Part shown: positions 45,901-57,512 of the stretch, in pieces
How the letters are laid out: each line of letters opens with the position of its first letter
Position numbering within the stretch: position 1 is the first letter of the stretch
Assembly (NCBI GenBank): GCA_032164245.1
Contig: JAVMKO010000001.1
Coordinates: 60,928,892-60,992,891 of the forward strand
Length of the DNA stretch: 64,000 nt
DNA from: Sternotherus odoratus
Taxonomy: Eukaryota > Chordata > Testudines > Kinosternidae
Reading direction: 5' to 3'
Notes under the pieces: generated by a model
What the model was told of the DNA's origin: nothing
What the model saw: only the letters and a program-made list of their open reading frames with translations
Database searches by the model: none
Made by a program: the position numbers and the translations under genes

Positions 45901-48204
45901 GACAGACAAAAGACTACAAAATCAAGGAAATGCCAGGAGAGTTCCCAATAAAAGTTCACAAAACAAGTGAAAGGCTAAATGTGAATGAAAAGCAATATGT
46001 CCTGCTCTGTCTGCTATGAAAATAATACACTTACAAAGCTTAGTATTATTTTTATATTTGTAGAGGGGGGTCCTAGTGAAGTTAAGTCTTCCAGTCTATC
46101 CCTGACCTAGGCTCTGGCTCTCATTTTTCCTAAAGCCTGTTTTATTTTCAGTACAAAAAAATCAATACAACCTTTTGCAATTTGTAAGAAGGGGGAGGAG
46201 AGATGGAGATTGGAAAAAAAATTATCTTCTGACTCCCCCAACACTTTCTCCCACAGATATTGTTGAAAATGAATCTAGATTGATGTAGGAGTGTATTCAT
46301 TAGGATGATAAATATTAATTTCCATCTCTGTTCGCAATCATGTGTGTCTGTCATGTGTAGCTTCTTCTGGGACTATGAACTACTTCTCAAGAAGGTGTCT
46401 GGGAGTTAAATAAGTCACTAGTGCTTAAATCTGTTCTTGTAGATAACTCATTCTAATTGAAATAAGGACTGGAAAATGTTTTGGGATCTGAGAGCTGAAG
46501 TTCCTATTTGAACTGTGGCTTCCAGAGCATATTTAAGAAAAATCTATAAAGGGCATGTTGGGGCTGCATAAGTACTTTATGCACTTCAAGTACTTTAGCA
46601 ATGAACTCTAAATGTCTGCCAGGTAGCAATCACCGCCCCATTCTTTCTTAGCTGAGCGTTCCGGCATTACTTTTTTTTAATAGCATCTTCCAATATTGAT
46701 AATCATACAACGTGTTATAAGTTATCAGTACAATTTTGCTTAAAGGGAATTATCTACTAAGATCTCAATTACACAATGGGATCCATGTTGATGGACAATT
46801 ATGCTGGCACAAAGTCCATTGGACTTAATTGGGATCCTATTCCATGATCAGAGTGTGTATCGTTCAAATTACAGATTTTAACATTTTGTATCAAGTGACT
46901 TTGGAAACTTTGGATGAAATCAACCTTTGGACCAAACTCTTCCCTATTACAACTACCTTGGCCTCTCCAGAAATGCAAAGTGACTCACCAGAGATGTAAA
47001 ACCACCTTATCAGAGCTCTTGGGGCTTTTCAGACTTTAAGAGGAATCCTCAAATGGCATAGAGCTGTCAAAGCAGGTCTACTCCAGCCCAAAGATACTGC
47101 CCCGTCATAGGTGGAATACCCAGGAGAAGCCGGGATAGCCAGTGGGCCACTATGCCCCAGTTATTGAAATGGCTCCTTTGGGACCATAGCAATTGCTACA
47201 ACTTAGAGCTGCCACAGGCTTCTGTAAATTGTGCTTTTGTGAATTTGGTGCTTTTGGCCCTAAAATCAGGGAACCCAGAGAAAAACAGTCTTGAGAATAC
47301 TGCCTCTTGAATTCAGCAAAGTGATGTCTCCTTATACCAGAGCTGAATATGTTCCTGTTTGGTAACTCTTCTGCTTTCTTTTTAACAGTATTCTGAAGCC
47401 CATTGATTCAGAAACATAAGAACAAAATCTGGAATCTTTATTCAGTTCTCATGCAGGCAAAACTGATGACACTAATGGAGTACAGGGATTCCAGGCAAAA
47501 CTCATTATAGTTCATGGAGCTGACCAATGGAACAAATGGAGGATTTAGCTTACAGACATTTTTATCTTCACTCTAATTGCATTTATTAATCCAATTGATG
47601 AACTCTCACTTGAAACTTGTTCATTGCAAGTGTGCTTCAAAACTGTCTCAAAGAACAAAGGTCATAAAGTGTAACACCTATGATATGTCCATGATTCCTC
47701 TTTCCCATCTCCTTCCTGCTCTTATAACCAGTACTCCTTCCTTTTCTTACATCCTCTTCTGGTGATCCAGTGATAAATAAAAATCCCTCTATGAAAACTT
47801 CTTGGTATTTCCTAGTTAACTTGGAATTAACACACAATTATTTATTCCATGACATCACCAATACCATCTGTTGCAATGAGACTTCTGTTTCTTTCAGATA
47901 TCAACAGTGAACCAAAAGTACCAAGAGGATTTTGAAGAAAAAACTAGAATTTAAAGCAGTTAGTGTAGCTAAGCACTGGCTTTACACTCCCTTATCAGAG
48001 AGGCAATAGAAATGCTGGTCCAAAAAGTTATTTTCCTCCTTGTAGGGTGCTATATTTATTATAGGTTCTTAACAAAGTGTGCAAAGCCACCCCCAAAAAT
48101 AACCACCATGGGCCTCTCCATCTTGGGTCCCAAGCCTACTGTTTCTGTTAGTCTTAAACAGAAACAATTGTGCACAACCTGTTCAAAATCTTGAAGAATC
48201 ACCC
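42986..48204. other. Long AT-rich region, no gene seen
   Basis: A weak palindromic relic is possible at 46765-46860 (GGGATCCATGTTGATGGACA ... TTAATTGGGATCC). A short TG run lies at 45828-45858. No exon or RNA gene was recognised. Confidence 0.5.
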
Positions 48205-48510
48205 TAGCCATCTAATTGGAGTAGGGGCCTTACTGTGAGCTCCCTGCTGTTCTCGATCTTCCCAGAACCTTCCCAGTGGAAGTCAGCAGGGAAGCTGGCT
48301 AGGAAATAGGTTTTGTTTCTACAGAAAACTTCAATTTTTTTCAAAAACCAAACACTTGAAAACCTAAAAGATTTCAGTTTTGGCCAAGAGGGAACTGAAC
48401 AGCTTTTGAGGAATGACAAGGTTTGCCACAACATTTTCATTGGGGTCGAAATCCCAATTTTCTATGGAAAAAAAGTTTTGAGGGAAATTGTTTGACCAGC
48501 TCCAGTCACC
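48205..48510 (-). repeat. Possible AT-rich MITE relic
   Basis: On the minus strand the block begins GGAGCTGGTCAAACAATTTC and continues with AAAATTGGGATTTCGACCCC. This resembles a GAGCTGGTCAAAAATTTTCC-type repeat end I recall in amniotes. No matching opposite end or duplication was found. Confidence 0.3.
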
Positions 48511-48775
48511 AGATTGTGATCCCTAATTGGCAGGGTGATAGATCCAACTCATTGAGCCCAAGAACATAGCAAAATTCTAAAAGTCATTGGACTTTTATAT
48601 AGATAACAAAAAATATCTAGTTATCTTAGTAAATACCAAGAGAAAGTTTTAGAAGAGAGAGAAAACTCCATGTTCAGGGCATGAACCAATCTCCAATTAC
48701 TAGAGGAGCCTGCTGTGGAGGGCAGATTATACTACATCTATCTGCTGCATGGTTTCATGCAATCTTCCTCTGAAG

Positions 48776-49515
48776 CAGGGCCGGTGACAGGGGGGGACTA
48801 CGGGTACAGCTGTACCGGGCCCCGGACTTAAGGGGGGGGCCCTTAAGTCCGGGGCCCGGTACACAGCTGTACGGAAGAGCAGGGAAAGGCACCCAGGAGA
48901 AGGTGCTGGGAGCAGCTTCCCCCACTGGGAGCTCAGACGCCCGACGCTGAGGCTCCGGGAGAGTGGGGGAAGGCTCTGGGTAGGTAGGGGGAGGGGCTCC
49001 TCTGGCGGGGGGGGTTCCCGCCTAGCCGCCAGCGTGGTAAGGGGGCTGGGGTCAGGCTGGGGGGTGCTTAAAGCACAGGGGGGGCCATGGGCAGTCAGGG
49101 GGCTGTTGGATGGGGCTCTCGCGCTCCTGCGGCTGGTCACAGCAGCGGCATCTCCATCGCCAGCTGCAGGGTCTCGCGCGGGTCCGGGGGGGAAAGGGCG
49201 CACAGGGGCCGGGCGGGGGGGGAAGAGCAGCAAGGGCGGCTCGCGCCGCTCCCGGGCTCTCGCTCTCTCAGGCCATGGCTCGCGCTCCCACAGGACCCCG
49301 CCGGGCACGAGAGCGCAGCGAAGGGCGAGCGCCAGCAGCGGCAATGCTCGGAGGCTTGCACTGCCCCCAGCCGCTGTCAGCTGTGGAGGGGGGGGGAGCG
49401 CTGGCTGGGCTGGAGGGCCCCCAAAGATCACAGTAGGGGGCCCCCCAAATGATCACAGTAGGGGGTCCCCAAACGATCACAGTAGGGGGCCCCAAAATTT
49501 CTGTCGCCGGCCCTG
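48776..49515. mobile_element. Non-autonomous hAT element, 740 bp, perfect 8-bp duplication
   Basis: Ends are CAGGGCCGGTGACAG (left) and CTGTCGCCGGCCCTG (right). The flanks are CTCTGAAG at 48768-48775 and the identical CTCTGAAG at 49516-49523. A strong palindrome occupies 48804-48872: a 29-bp arm (48804-48832) pairs with 48842-48872 across a short G/C loop, with a 2-base insertion in the second arm. Near the right end (49415-49500) a GATCACAGTAGGGG unit is repeated three times, where the copy at 10986-11485 has one. The interior is GC-rich. The 182- and 234-codon frames are not genes. Confidence 0.9.
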
Positions 49516-49523
49516 CTCTGAAG

Positions 49524-50508
49524 TATTTCGTCCTGTCAGATACCTTGCGTCAGATCCACTATTGCAATTCCTATCTTTCTAGCATCATAGTATGATGTAG
49601 ACCTTCTTTGCTGGAAGCTGGATCAAAACCAACAACAACCCACCATGGCAATCCATTATGGGTACATCTGAATAATTACATTTCCCATCCCTTTATTCCC
49701 TGTGCGCTGAAGGTACTTAAGATAGTGTGAATCCATATTTTAATTATTTTCTCTGCCATTCAGTTGTTTTGTTTTCTGGTTTGTGCATTTGCTGGAAGAT
49801 AGGCCAAATTTATCCCTGGTGCAACTCAGCAGACATCTGGAGGGCAAATTTGGTTCACTATGACACTCTGTATATTTCATTCCAAAGCTTTGAGACCACT
49901 GTGTAACTTCCCCCTCTAGGAGTTTAGCAAAGAAAGCACTAGGATTAGGCCTGTTAGATTAATTACCTCTTGTTTCCCAATGGTGGGGATCTCATGCTTT
50001 TTTTTTATCATCTTCATGTTGTGGTGAAGAAACCTTAGCTGATGAGCAAAAACAAAGAACACAAAAAATAAACAGTTTTGTGTAAACCAGGAGACTGTGT
50101 AGATTGACTGTCTTATACTAAAAGGCAAATATTGCTCTCAGTTACAGCAGTGTAATTTAGGAGTAGCTCCTTTTCAAGTCAGTGGAGTTACCTGAGTGAA
50201 AAGAGAATCTGGTTTGATATACATTTTTGGGGGCATTTTATTTTTCTTCCAGGTGTATAGTAATCTGGAATTTGACTTCCTGGACTAGGTAGAAGTTAAT
50301 CTCTTTCCTAGGACTCTGTGCTCCAACTATACTATTCCCCTTTAAAGGTACAGCATTGGTTGCCTTTTCCTCCTTACAGTCCTGCAAAAACTCATATTCT
50401 GCAGACACAGGGGGACTGGCTCTTCTTTTATCTTGACATCTAGACATTTATATTTGAACAAATCAGATTGGAGTCTATAAAGAGGATCAGAAGTTTAGTG
50501 CTATGGCC
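49524..50508. other. AT-rich DNA, no gene seen
   Basis: A palindromic-element relic is likely at about 50128-50215 (GTGTAATTTAGGAGTAGCTC, then AAGTCAGTGGAGTTACC). Nothing else was recognised. Confidence 0.5.
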
Positions 50509-50511
50509 TAA

Positions 50512-50818
50512 GGGCTGGTCTTCACTACCTGCCGGATTGGCAGATAGTGATCGATCTTTTGGCGATCGATTTCTCGCGTCATGTGAAGACGCGAGAAATG
50601 GATCGCCTGCAGCTCCCCCGTCGACTCCGGAACTCCAGCTTGCCGGGTGGCGCAAGCTGGAGTCAACAGGGGAGTGCGCCGCTGACTGCCGCCGCCGTAA
50701 GGACGGATGGTAAATCGGCTGCAGATATGCAAACTTCAGCTACGTGATTCATGTAGATGAAGTTGCGTATCTGCCGTCGATTCCCCCCCACCCCCACCCC
50801 GGTAGCGAGGACCAGCCC
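50512..50818. mobile_element. PIF/Harbinger-type MITE with TAA duplication
   Basis: Ends GGGCTGGTCTTCACTACC and GGTAGCGAGGACCAGCCC are inverted copies, flanked on both sides by TAA (50509-50511 and 50819-50821), the 3-bp TWA duplication of PIF/Harbinger elements. Internally there are nested hairpins: TCTCGCGTC (50571-50579) pairs with GACGCGAGA (50588-50596), and ACTCCAGCTTGCC pairs with GCAAGCTGGAGT (50632-50664). The element is CpG-rich in AT-rich surroundings. No transposase frame is present. Confidence 0.85.
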
Positions 50819-50821
50819 TAA

Positions 50822-51185
50822 GACTAACAAGGGTCTGAATTAGTTTTACTTTTATAAATGATATTGGAGTCATGGGCCTGAGACGGGAAAGAGCCTTTGC
50901 CAACATTTAGTCCTTTCTGTGTAGAAAAGACTAAGTGTAATATAGTGAATGACTCTCGACATTTGTGTATGATCTCTATATAACAAACACCATGTATCAC
51001 CTTAAACATGGAATGCACATTTCATATTTGAAGGTATAATGAAGAACAAAACTGAGCTGAGTTTCTCTTATTAGCCTATCCAAATGATGAAGAAATTCTA
51101 CTTACAGCTTAATCCTGCAGTCAAATGTTTCACATTTAAAACTCCCAATAAAGCAGAGTTTGGCCTATGTAGGACTGAAGGACTG
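50822..51185. other. AT-rich DNA, no gene seen
   Basis: No repeat, exon or RNA gene was recognised between the two MITEs. Confidence 0.5.
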
Positions 51186-51195
51186 GGTCCTAAAT

Positions 51196-51316
51196 AGAGT
51201 TGCCAACACTCAGGATTGTCCTGTACTCTACAGGAATTAAAGATTTATCTTTAATAAAAGATTATGGTCATGTGATGAAACCTCCAGGAATATACCTATC
51301 CAATATTGGCAACCCT
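51196..51316. mobile_element. MITE with GTTGCCAA ends and 10-bp duplication
   Basis: Ends AGAGTTGCCAACACTC and ATATTGGCAACCCT pair as inverted repeats. The flanks GGTCCTAAAT (51186-51195) and AGTCCTAAAT (51317-51326) match at 9 of 10 positions. The interior includes CAGGATTGTCCTGTACTC, GGAATTAAAGATTTATCTTT and ATGTGATGAAACCTCCAGGA, a sequence widespread in turtles by recall. The 10-bp duplication and AGGGTT/AGGGTG-type ends link it to 5381-5500 and 12516-12665. Confidence 0.8.
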
Positions 51317-51326
51317 AGTCCTAAAT

Positions 51327-52965
51327 ATATATCGTGTTACTGTTTCATAAATACTGGGCTGGTTCAGATTTATTTTTTTACTGCTGTAAGAACACTGATT
51401 TCAAGGAAATTCTTCTGTGTTTATGCTTCCTATGAACTCAGAATCTGCCCCTAAGTTTTATTTTATTTTCAGCAAAACTTGTTTATGGTAGAAGTGGAGA
51501 ACTACTGGTTTTTGTTGTTTAATTATTCATATCCAGTGTGGCTTGAATTTTGTGTTAGTAAAGAAAAGCAAGGAGGCTAAATTCTGCCACGGTGTATCCT
51601 ACTGACCATACTTCCTGCTATCCATTCAGCCCTGCTGGCCTAATACGGATAAAGAATGTACAATGTACATAGTAAGTGTGTGTTTATAACTCTTAACTGT
51701 CATCATTCAAATTCTCTATTGATGCCACAAACACCACATTCATGGTCAACTTTCTAATGGCAACCAGGGTATATAATGACTGGTATTTATATGGTATATG
51801 CCTATTTATTATGGAAATGTATAGGTTAGAGTGCTATCAGCATTACTACTTCTGTTTGTTCCTGACATTGAGAGAGAAGGTGAACCGAGCAAAACAATTC
51901 ATTGACTTTTACAACGTGACCAACTGGTTCAAACAGTTTGTCCAAACAATTGGTTTATTTTCTTCTATCTTTTTTTTAAAAAGACAATACGATGTGAAAT
52001 CTTTGTATTTTTGAAGTACAACTGCTTATCTATGCCTGACACCACATCACATTATTATGAGAGGTCCAAAATTTGCAGTTCTTTCTTGGATTTAATTATC
52101 TAGCACTTTTCAACAGTAGGCTGACTGCTATGTAGAACTGACATGTAGAATTGCAATTTGTTCAAATATCTTGTGTGTGTGTGTGTGCCTCCTTAATATT
52201 GATAACAGTGGCTTCTGTTAATGCTTATCTACTTTTGATTCTGAAAATGGAATAAAGAAGGAAAATACAAAGTAATAGCTGCATGCTCTAGTCAGTGAGA
52301 CAGCCATCAAGGCTTTTATCACACTAATATTTGGAAAAATACAGTATTCATTTTGAAGCTTAGTTTTTCAGATATCTCAAGGAAACAGAGATTGCAAGGA
52401 ACAAGTTTGGCATGGCAAATATGCCCACAAAGCAAAACAAATCATCATCCAAACAAGGAGTCATTGGTCTGGTGGGATTCTTTGTTACATTTTCCTGATA
52501 GCTTTCTGACATGTTAATTATCATGTTTATCTTGCTTGCTAGCTACAGTTTTTTGACTCTATGGTGTACTTGATGTTTGGGTTTGTTCCCCAAACACAGC
52601 AGAGATGAGAAAAGAAGCTATTGTTAATTTTTCAACGTAACAGGAACCAGTCAGAATGGCCAGTCAAGGTAAAGAAAATTGTGAAGGGAGGAACCCTGTA
52701 TTCTTATGTTTGCAAAATAAAATAGATTCTCGTGTTTGCAAAATAAAATAGATTCTCTAAGTAATGAACATTTGGTAAAATGGAAACAGAATTGAAAATA
52801 TGGGTGAATTTGAATTCATCTGTATAGGAAGTCATAAAATTCAGGAAGCATGGATAATGTAGGCACAGGTCAAGTGTTATAGTGTGCTCCTTTTTAAATG
52901 AGTGGAAACACTGAAAACCGGTATATTGAAATACAGTGTAAACCACAGCTTGTATCTATAAAATA
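51327..52965. other. AT-rich DNA with small tandem repeats
   Basis: A TG dinucleotide run lies at 52170-52187. GTTTGCAAAATAAAATAGAT occurs twice with a 26-bp period at 52708-52757. No gene was recognised. Confidence 0.6.
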
Positions 52966-52969
52966 TTCT

Positions 52970-53685
52970 TGTGGCCCAGCACACCCCACAGTTGAGGTCC
53001 TCCAGGCTGCCTAGAGTGACTATGTGGGAAACAGCCAACCAGGGCTCAGCAGGTCAGTTTAAGAAGAGCTGCAGGGCCAGAGTGACTTCAGTTCCTTGCT
53101 AGAGCTGAAGGAGAGTGGACAGTGCTTCGGGCTAGCTGCTGGGACTCCACAAGGACAAGACCCTGAGGTAAGGATGAAGAATGTGTGGAAGCCATGGGGA
53201 AGTGGCCCAGGGAATTATAGCAGCAGCACAGTTAATTTAAAGGGACATTGTGAATGGGCCCTATCTCTAGGCTCCCTAAGCTGGGATCCAGAATAGTGGG
53301 TGGGCCCAGATTCCTCCCCCAGACACTGGGGAAAATGGCCTGGACTTTGAGGTACCCCATAAAGGGGACTGAACTGTAGTGGCCCAGTTGAAGAGCTGGG
53401 GCCAGAAAGGCCTTGAGAGGGCAAAGACACTGCCTCCAGGGAAGGAACCCTGGAGCACTGCTCTATTCTGGAGCAGGGACAAACTGAGAGAGACATCACA
53501 GAGAGCACTGAGAGAGGCCCCTTTTGGACTTGTATCCCCAATGGGGTTGCATTGCTTTTATCACTGATGAACAGTGTATGCGACTCAGCCAGAGGGCTGA
53601 ATCGCTGAAGACCTGCCAAGAGAGAGTGCAGGCACTTGTGCTTGGCCAGGGGACGCTCATAAGAGCTGAGTGCAACCCTGTTATA
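52970..53685 (+). mobile_element. Probable solo LTR, plus strand
   Basis: The block begins TGTGGCCCAGCACACC and ends near GAGTGCAACCCTGTTATA. It has a TATA-like GTTTAAGAAGAGCTGCAGG near 53060. This aligns with the minus-strand TATTAAAAAGAGCTGC of the LTR at 59766-60448, and CCAGGGGACGCTCATAAGAG near its end aligns with CAGGGGGCGCTCC plus AAAAGAGC there. The same family is therefore likely. No clear flanking duplication was found, so the edges are approximate. Frames of up to 175 codons over it are not retroviral genes. Confidence 0.5.
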
Positions 53686-54137
53686 ATAATAAATATAGTC
53701 TGGTGGTGTCCTGTTGACCTTTTGGGGGTAAAAATGAAACATAGTCTATAGAAATTTGATTTTCTGGTATTTTCTAAGTTGCAATTTACACAAAGGTTTA
53801 GTCTTAAAAAGAATATTAATTCTATTTTTATAGATATGCTGTGCCCTAACCAATAGATTACTGGATACATGCAGGCTATTAGTGCCTCTATGTTGGTTTT
53901 TTTTTGTGAATCCAGTCCTTTATTTCTTTTGCTTTTGTAATGACCAAACTAAAACACTTTGTGTGACAGACTACATTCTTATGTTCACCATTTAAAAAAA
54001 AAGATGATAAATTTTGTAGGAAGTGTGCCTTCTGAAGAATCATTTGAAAACTCATAATCTACTGAACATTAATGATTTGGTAAAATGTGTGGCACCATTG
54101 TATGTTAAGTTTATAAGAGTCTACTGTATAACATTGC

Positions 54138-55081
54138 TGTAACATGTTACAAAGTTAGAAAAGTAGGCCCAAAACAGTTCTTCAGAGTCAAAAAGACATT
54201 CTGATGTCCTGGCCAGGTATCGGCATAATCAAATGGACTACCCTGAATGATCACCTGGCTAACGATAGAAAAAAGGGTTTAAGTGAGAACTTTACATATT
54301 GGCAAAGACATAACTGGGGTTTTTCCATGTAAACAGACTGTTGCCTGAGCCCCAGCTGGAGATAATCCTCAAAGAGGGAAGAAGGATATAAGAATGAGAA
54401 ACAGAGGCACCCATATCACCTCTTTCACCATCTCCACTCACAATATCAACATCTGAAAGACAAAGGAATCATCATTGAACAGGGGGGGGGAGGTCCTGGC
54501 TGAAGCAATCCAGCCAGATTGCTATACGCTTATAGTGAGAAAAAAACTATTGCTTTTAAGTACACTTAGCTTGTTAAGTAAGGTATTAGTTTGCCTCTAA
54601 TCTTTTATTTTCTTTATGACCAATTCTGACTTTTATGTCTCATTACTAGTAGTCACTTAAAATCTGTCTTTCTCCAGTTAATAAACTAGTTTTATTGATT
54701 TATCTAGACCAGTGTGTGTTTGAATTGAGGTGTTGGGAGCCTTCACTTGAGATAACAGGACTGTGCATATCATTTTCCGTTGACTTAAATGTCAGACTTT
54801 CTATAAGCTTGTATTGTCCAGGATGTGCTGGGCAGTACAAGATGAACATTTCTGGGGGAATATCTGGGATTGGGAAGTTGTTCATGTCATCCTATATATA
54901 ATTCATGAGTGGCTAGCCAGAACATTCATGTAATTCGGCAGGGAATGGTGTTGCGTGAACTGGCCAGGAGTGGATGTTCTCACAGCAAAGCAGAGTAAAT
55001 GCACACCAGTTTGGAGAATTGAAGGGGGACAGCTGCTGAGCGGTCCCGATTGGATTCTGGGTAATATTTCACCTTGTTACA
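54138..55081 (+). mobile_element. Probable LTR, plus strand
   Basis: The block begins TGTAACATGTTAC and ends CACCTTGTTACA. A TATA-like GGATATAAGAATGAG lies near 54387, and an AATAAA signal in CAGTTAATAAACTAG near 54680, giving an R region of about 300 bp. The downstream part (TTTATGTCTCATTACTAG, GTGCTGGGCAGTACAAGATG) matches a turtle LTR type by recall. The flanks ATTGC and CCCAA do not form a duplication, so the left edge is uncertain. Confidence 0.5.
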
Positions 55082-56870
55082 CCCAAAATTAAACATTTCC
55101 AACTTTTTCAATTTGCTGACAATTCTGAAAAAAATTGGGTTTGGGTGGAACTGATGTTATTTTTCACTTTTTTTGATCTGCCTGCTAACCAAAAAGTGAA
55201 TTACTTTGTACAAATGCAGCTTCCATTTCTATGCTGGCCTCCATCTTGTCAATGTCAAGGACTGAACAGGAACTTCCTGAGTTAAACACAAATCTGTATA
55301 ATTTGAATTTAAGAGCCAAACTCCAAAATTATTATCTGTAATTCTCAGATATTCTCTCCTGATTGTGCATTTAGTGGCAGGGGACATGTAACATGCACTG
55401 ACTAGTGTCAGGGACGTGGTGGGAGGGGAGAGGGGAATCAGTGTGTGTAGAGACAGAGGGTAGGAAGACATCTTTCTTATGTGAGCCTCGCCAGGAGGTG
55501 GGACAGTTAGGTACATCTGATATATTGGCTCTTTAAGTAAGCTTTAAAACGGCACTAATAAAATAAAATAAAAAGAAAGGAGCAGCTGGAGACAGGACAG
55601 AGCTTCCATCATTTAACATCATTACAATTCTTTCTTTCTTAGAAACAAATGTCTGCAATGAAATGGGATTCCTTTCTATTTTATAAATCTTAGTACAGTA
55701 TAAAGTAAAATTGTAAGTTATACATTGAGGCTATAACACAGATAGAGAACATAGGTCTACCTTTCAGGGGCAGAAAAACAAATGAAAGACAGCAGGTTGG
55801 CATCCTTAGTATATGTGATTGGTTTTGGCAGGAGAGGTGCAGGCCCTCTTAGAGTCTTTGTTAAAAGACAGCTGTTATAATTTGTATTTGATGGTATAAC
55901 TCTCGTCCACATCAGTTAAGAGGCACATGTTCTGGAGAAGATAGCAGACACCTAAATAATGGGCAAATTGTCTTTTTTTGCACAAACTTGTAATAAGTGA
56001 AGCACAGTGTGTGGAAATTTCATGCAACTGCACAAAATTGTACATCTTTATGTAAGTAGGGGATGCGTGATACTACTTTGGTAAGCTCAGTAATAGTTTA
56101 CAAGTGAATAGTTGTGTACAGCACACTGCCACTTGCACATGTTTTTCCAGTATATTTCTACACTGCTGTTCATTCTGCTTTTCTTTTTCACTAGCAACAA
56201 AATGGCTCCTTCTGTGTGAATACATTTTCCACGTTTGCTGCTATAAGCAAGATACATTCTGGTCTTTCTATACTCCATGTTTTAAAATGTGCACTTTTCC
56301 CATTTTTAAGCAGCATAGGACACTACCTAGCTTTAAAGTCTGGTATCAAGTCCTGCATGGAAAATATTACATAAAAATAGTGAGAGATGTACATGCAGTT
56401 TTATGTTTAGAATGCAGGCTCATCCATATGGCCACTCAGATGTGTTCAATCTTTAACAGCATATTGAGGCTGGGAAGATGATTTTAAATTCCCAGACATT
56501 TTCTTCTGCTCAGTCTGGGATTCAGCTACTCCATTTCTGAAGGTTTCTTTCTCTTCACTTATGAATAGCACAAGGCAGCCAGCATTTAACCAAGAGTTGT
56601 TGGTTTTTGTTTTTATTTTGTTTGTTTGTTTTGTTTTCATCATCACTTCGATTCTCTTCTTCACCCTGCCTATATTACAGCTCACTTACTAGTTGAGTAT
56701 TTGAGGGTCTTCAAGAATCAAAACTTACTAGGATCCAAAACAATGGGGCAGGGAGGAGTGAATGGAGAAGTATAAGAGTGTTGGACAGACAGGTTTGAAT
56801 ATAATAAGCACCGGTCGAAACATTCACCCGTCCCTAAACCAAAAGTGAGGCAAACAGTTTTTGAAGATTT
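55082..56870. other. AT-rich DNA, no gene supported
   Basis: AATAAA-type microsatellite at 55556-55575 and a TTTG/TTTTA-rich tract at 56602-56640. The 125-codon frame at 56104-56481 has no domain. Confidence 0.5.
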
Positions 56871-56878
56871 GAAAAAGT

Positions 56879-57135
56879 CAGGGCTGGCCTTCCAGGAGGC
56901 AAACTGAGGCGGCCACCTCAGGTAGCAGACTGGGGGGGAGCGAGAGGGGCACCAGTATGACTCTGAGTGTAGAAAATTGTGTCTGGTGCTGATGCATATG
57001 AGAGGCACAGAGATGGTTGAGTACTTGAGGAATGAGGGCACAAGAGACCTTTCAAAGTTTTGGCCCAAGTGAGGAGGCGCGAGGGTGTCATTTGAGCTTC
57101 CTGCCTCAGGTGCCAAAAGTTTTGGGCCTGCCCTA
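56879..57135. mobile_element. hAT-type element with decayed 8-bp duplication
   Basis: The left end CAGGGCTGGCCTTCC and right end TTTTGGGCCTGCCCTA are imperfect inverted repeats. The flanks GAAAAAGT (56871-56878) and GAGAATGT (57136-57143) match at 6 of 8 positions. Internal GCGGCCACCTCAGGTAGCAG and CTTCCTGCCTCAGGTGCC are themselves inverted copies. About 257 bp, non-coding. Confidence 0.6.
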
Positions 57136-57431
57136 GAGAATGTTCTGAACCTCATTTATGTGCCTGTTGCAATGGATCTTTGGGGGATGGGAGAGGGCTT
57201 TCTCCTATCCCTGAAGAGGTCTACTTCCTTCTCAGTGGGACAGGTGTCAGCAAGACCCACCAATTCTTCTGGGCTTTGGGTACAGTATTTTTAAATGTAA
57301 CTGTACTATATCACCAGTCTTCCATATAACTTGTGTTCCTCTGTGTTTGTATAATCCCCAGAACAAGTATGAATCCCGTCCCCAAGGTTAGCAGGAAGAG
57401 AGGAAGCTATCTAATGTGCTCTGTGACGGAG

Positions 57432-57512
57432 TCCTGTGGCACCTTAAAGACTAACTAAAGTATTGAAACATAAGCTTTCGTGGGCTAATACCCACTTCAT
57501 TGGATGCATGCA
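57432..57512 (-). mobile_element. Penelope-like/SINE 3' tail fragment
   Basis: The minus strand reads ATGCATCCAATGAAGTGGGT, then CCCACGAAAGCTTATG and AGTCTTTAAGGTGCCACAGG. This is the same tail as at 1690-1860. Only the terminal 80 bp are present, so either a 5'-truncated Penelope-like copy or a SINE fragment is possible. No tRNA-like head is visible upstream. Confidence 0.75.

Noticed and set aside
48727..49431. 234-codon minus-strand frame
   Set aside because: It sits almost entirely inside the hAT element at 48776-49515, and its first bases lie outside it. It shows no transposase or other domain, only GC-driven Pro/Ala/Arg composition.
53215..53742. 175-codon minus-strand frame
   Set aside because: It runs antisense through a probable LTR and past its end. 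No retroviral or host domain is visible.
54138..55081. Full provirus between the LTRs at 52970-53685 and 54138-55081
   Set aside because: The two LTRs differ in sequence and are only about 450 bp apart. No gag, pol or env-like frame lies between them.
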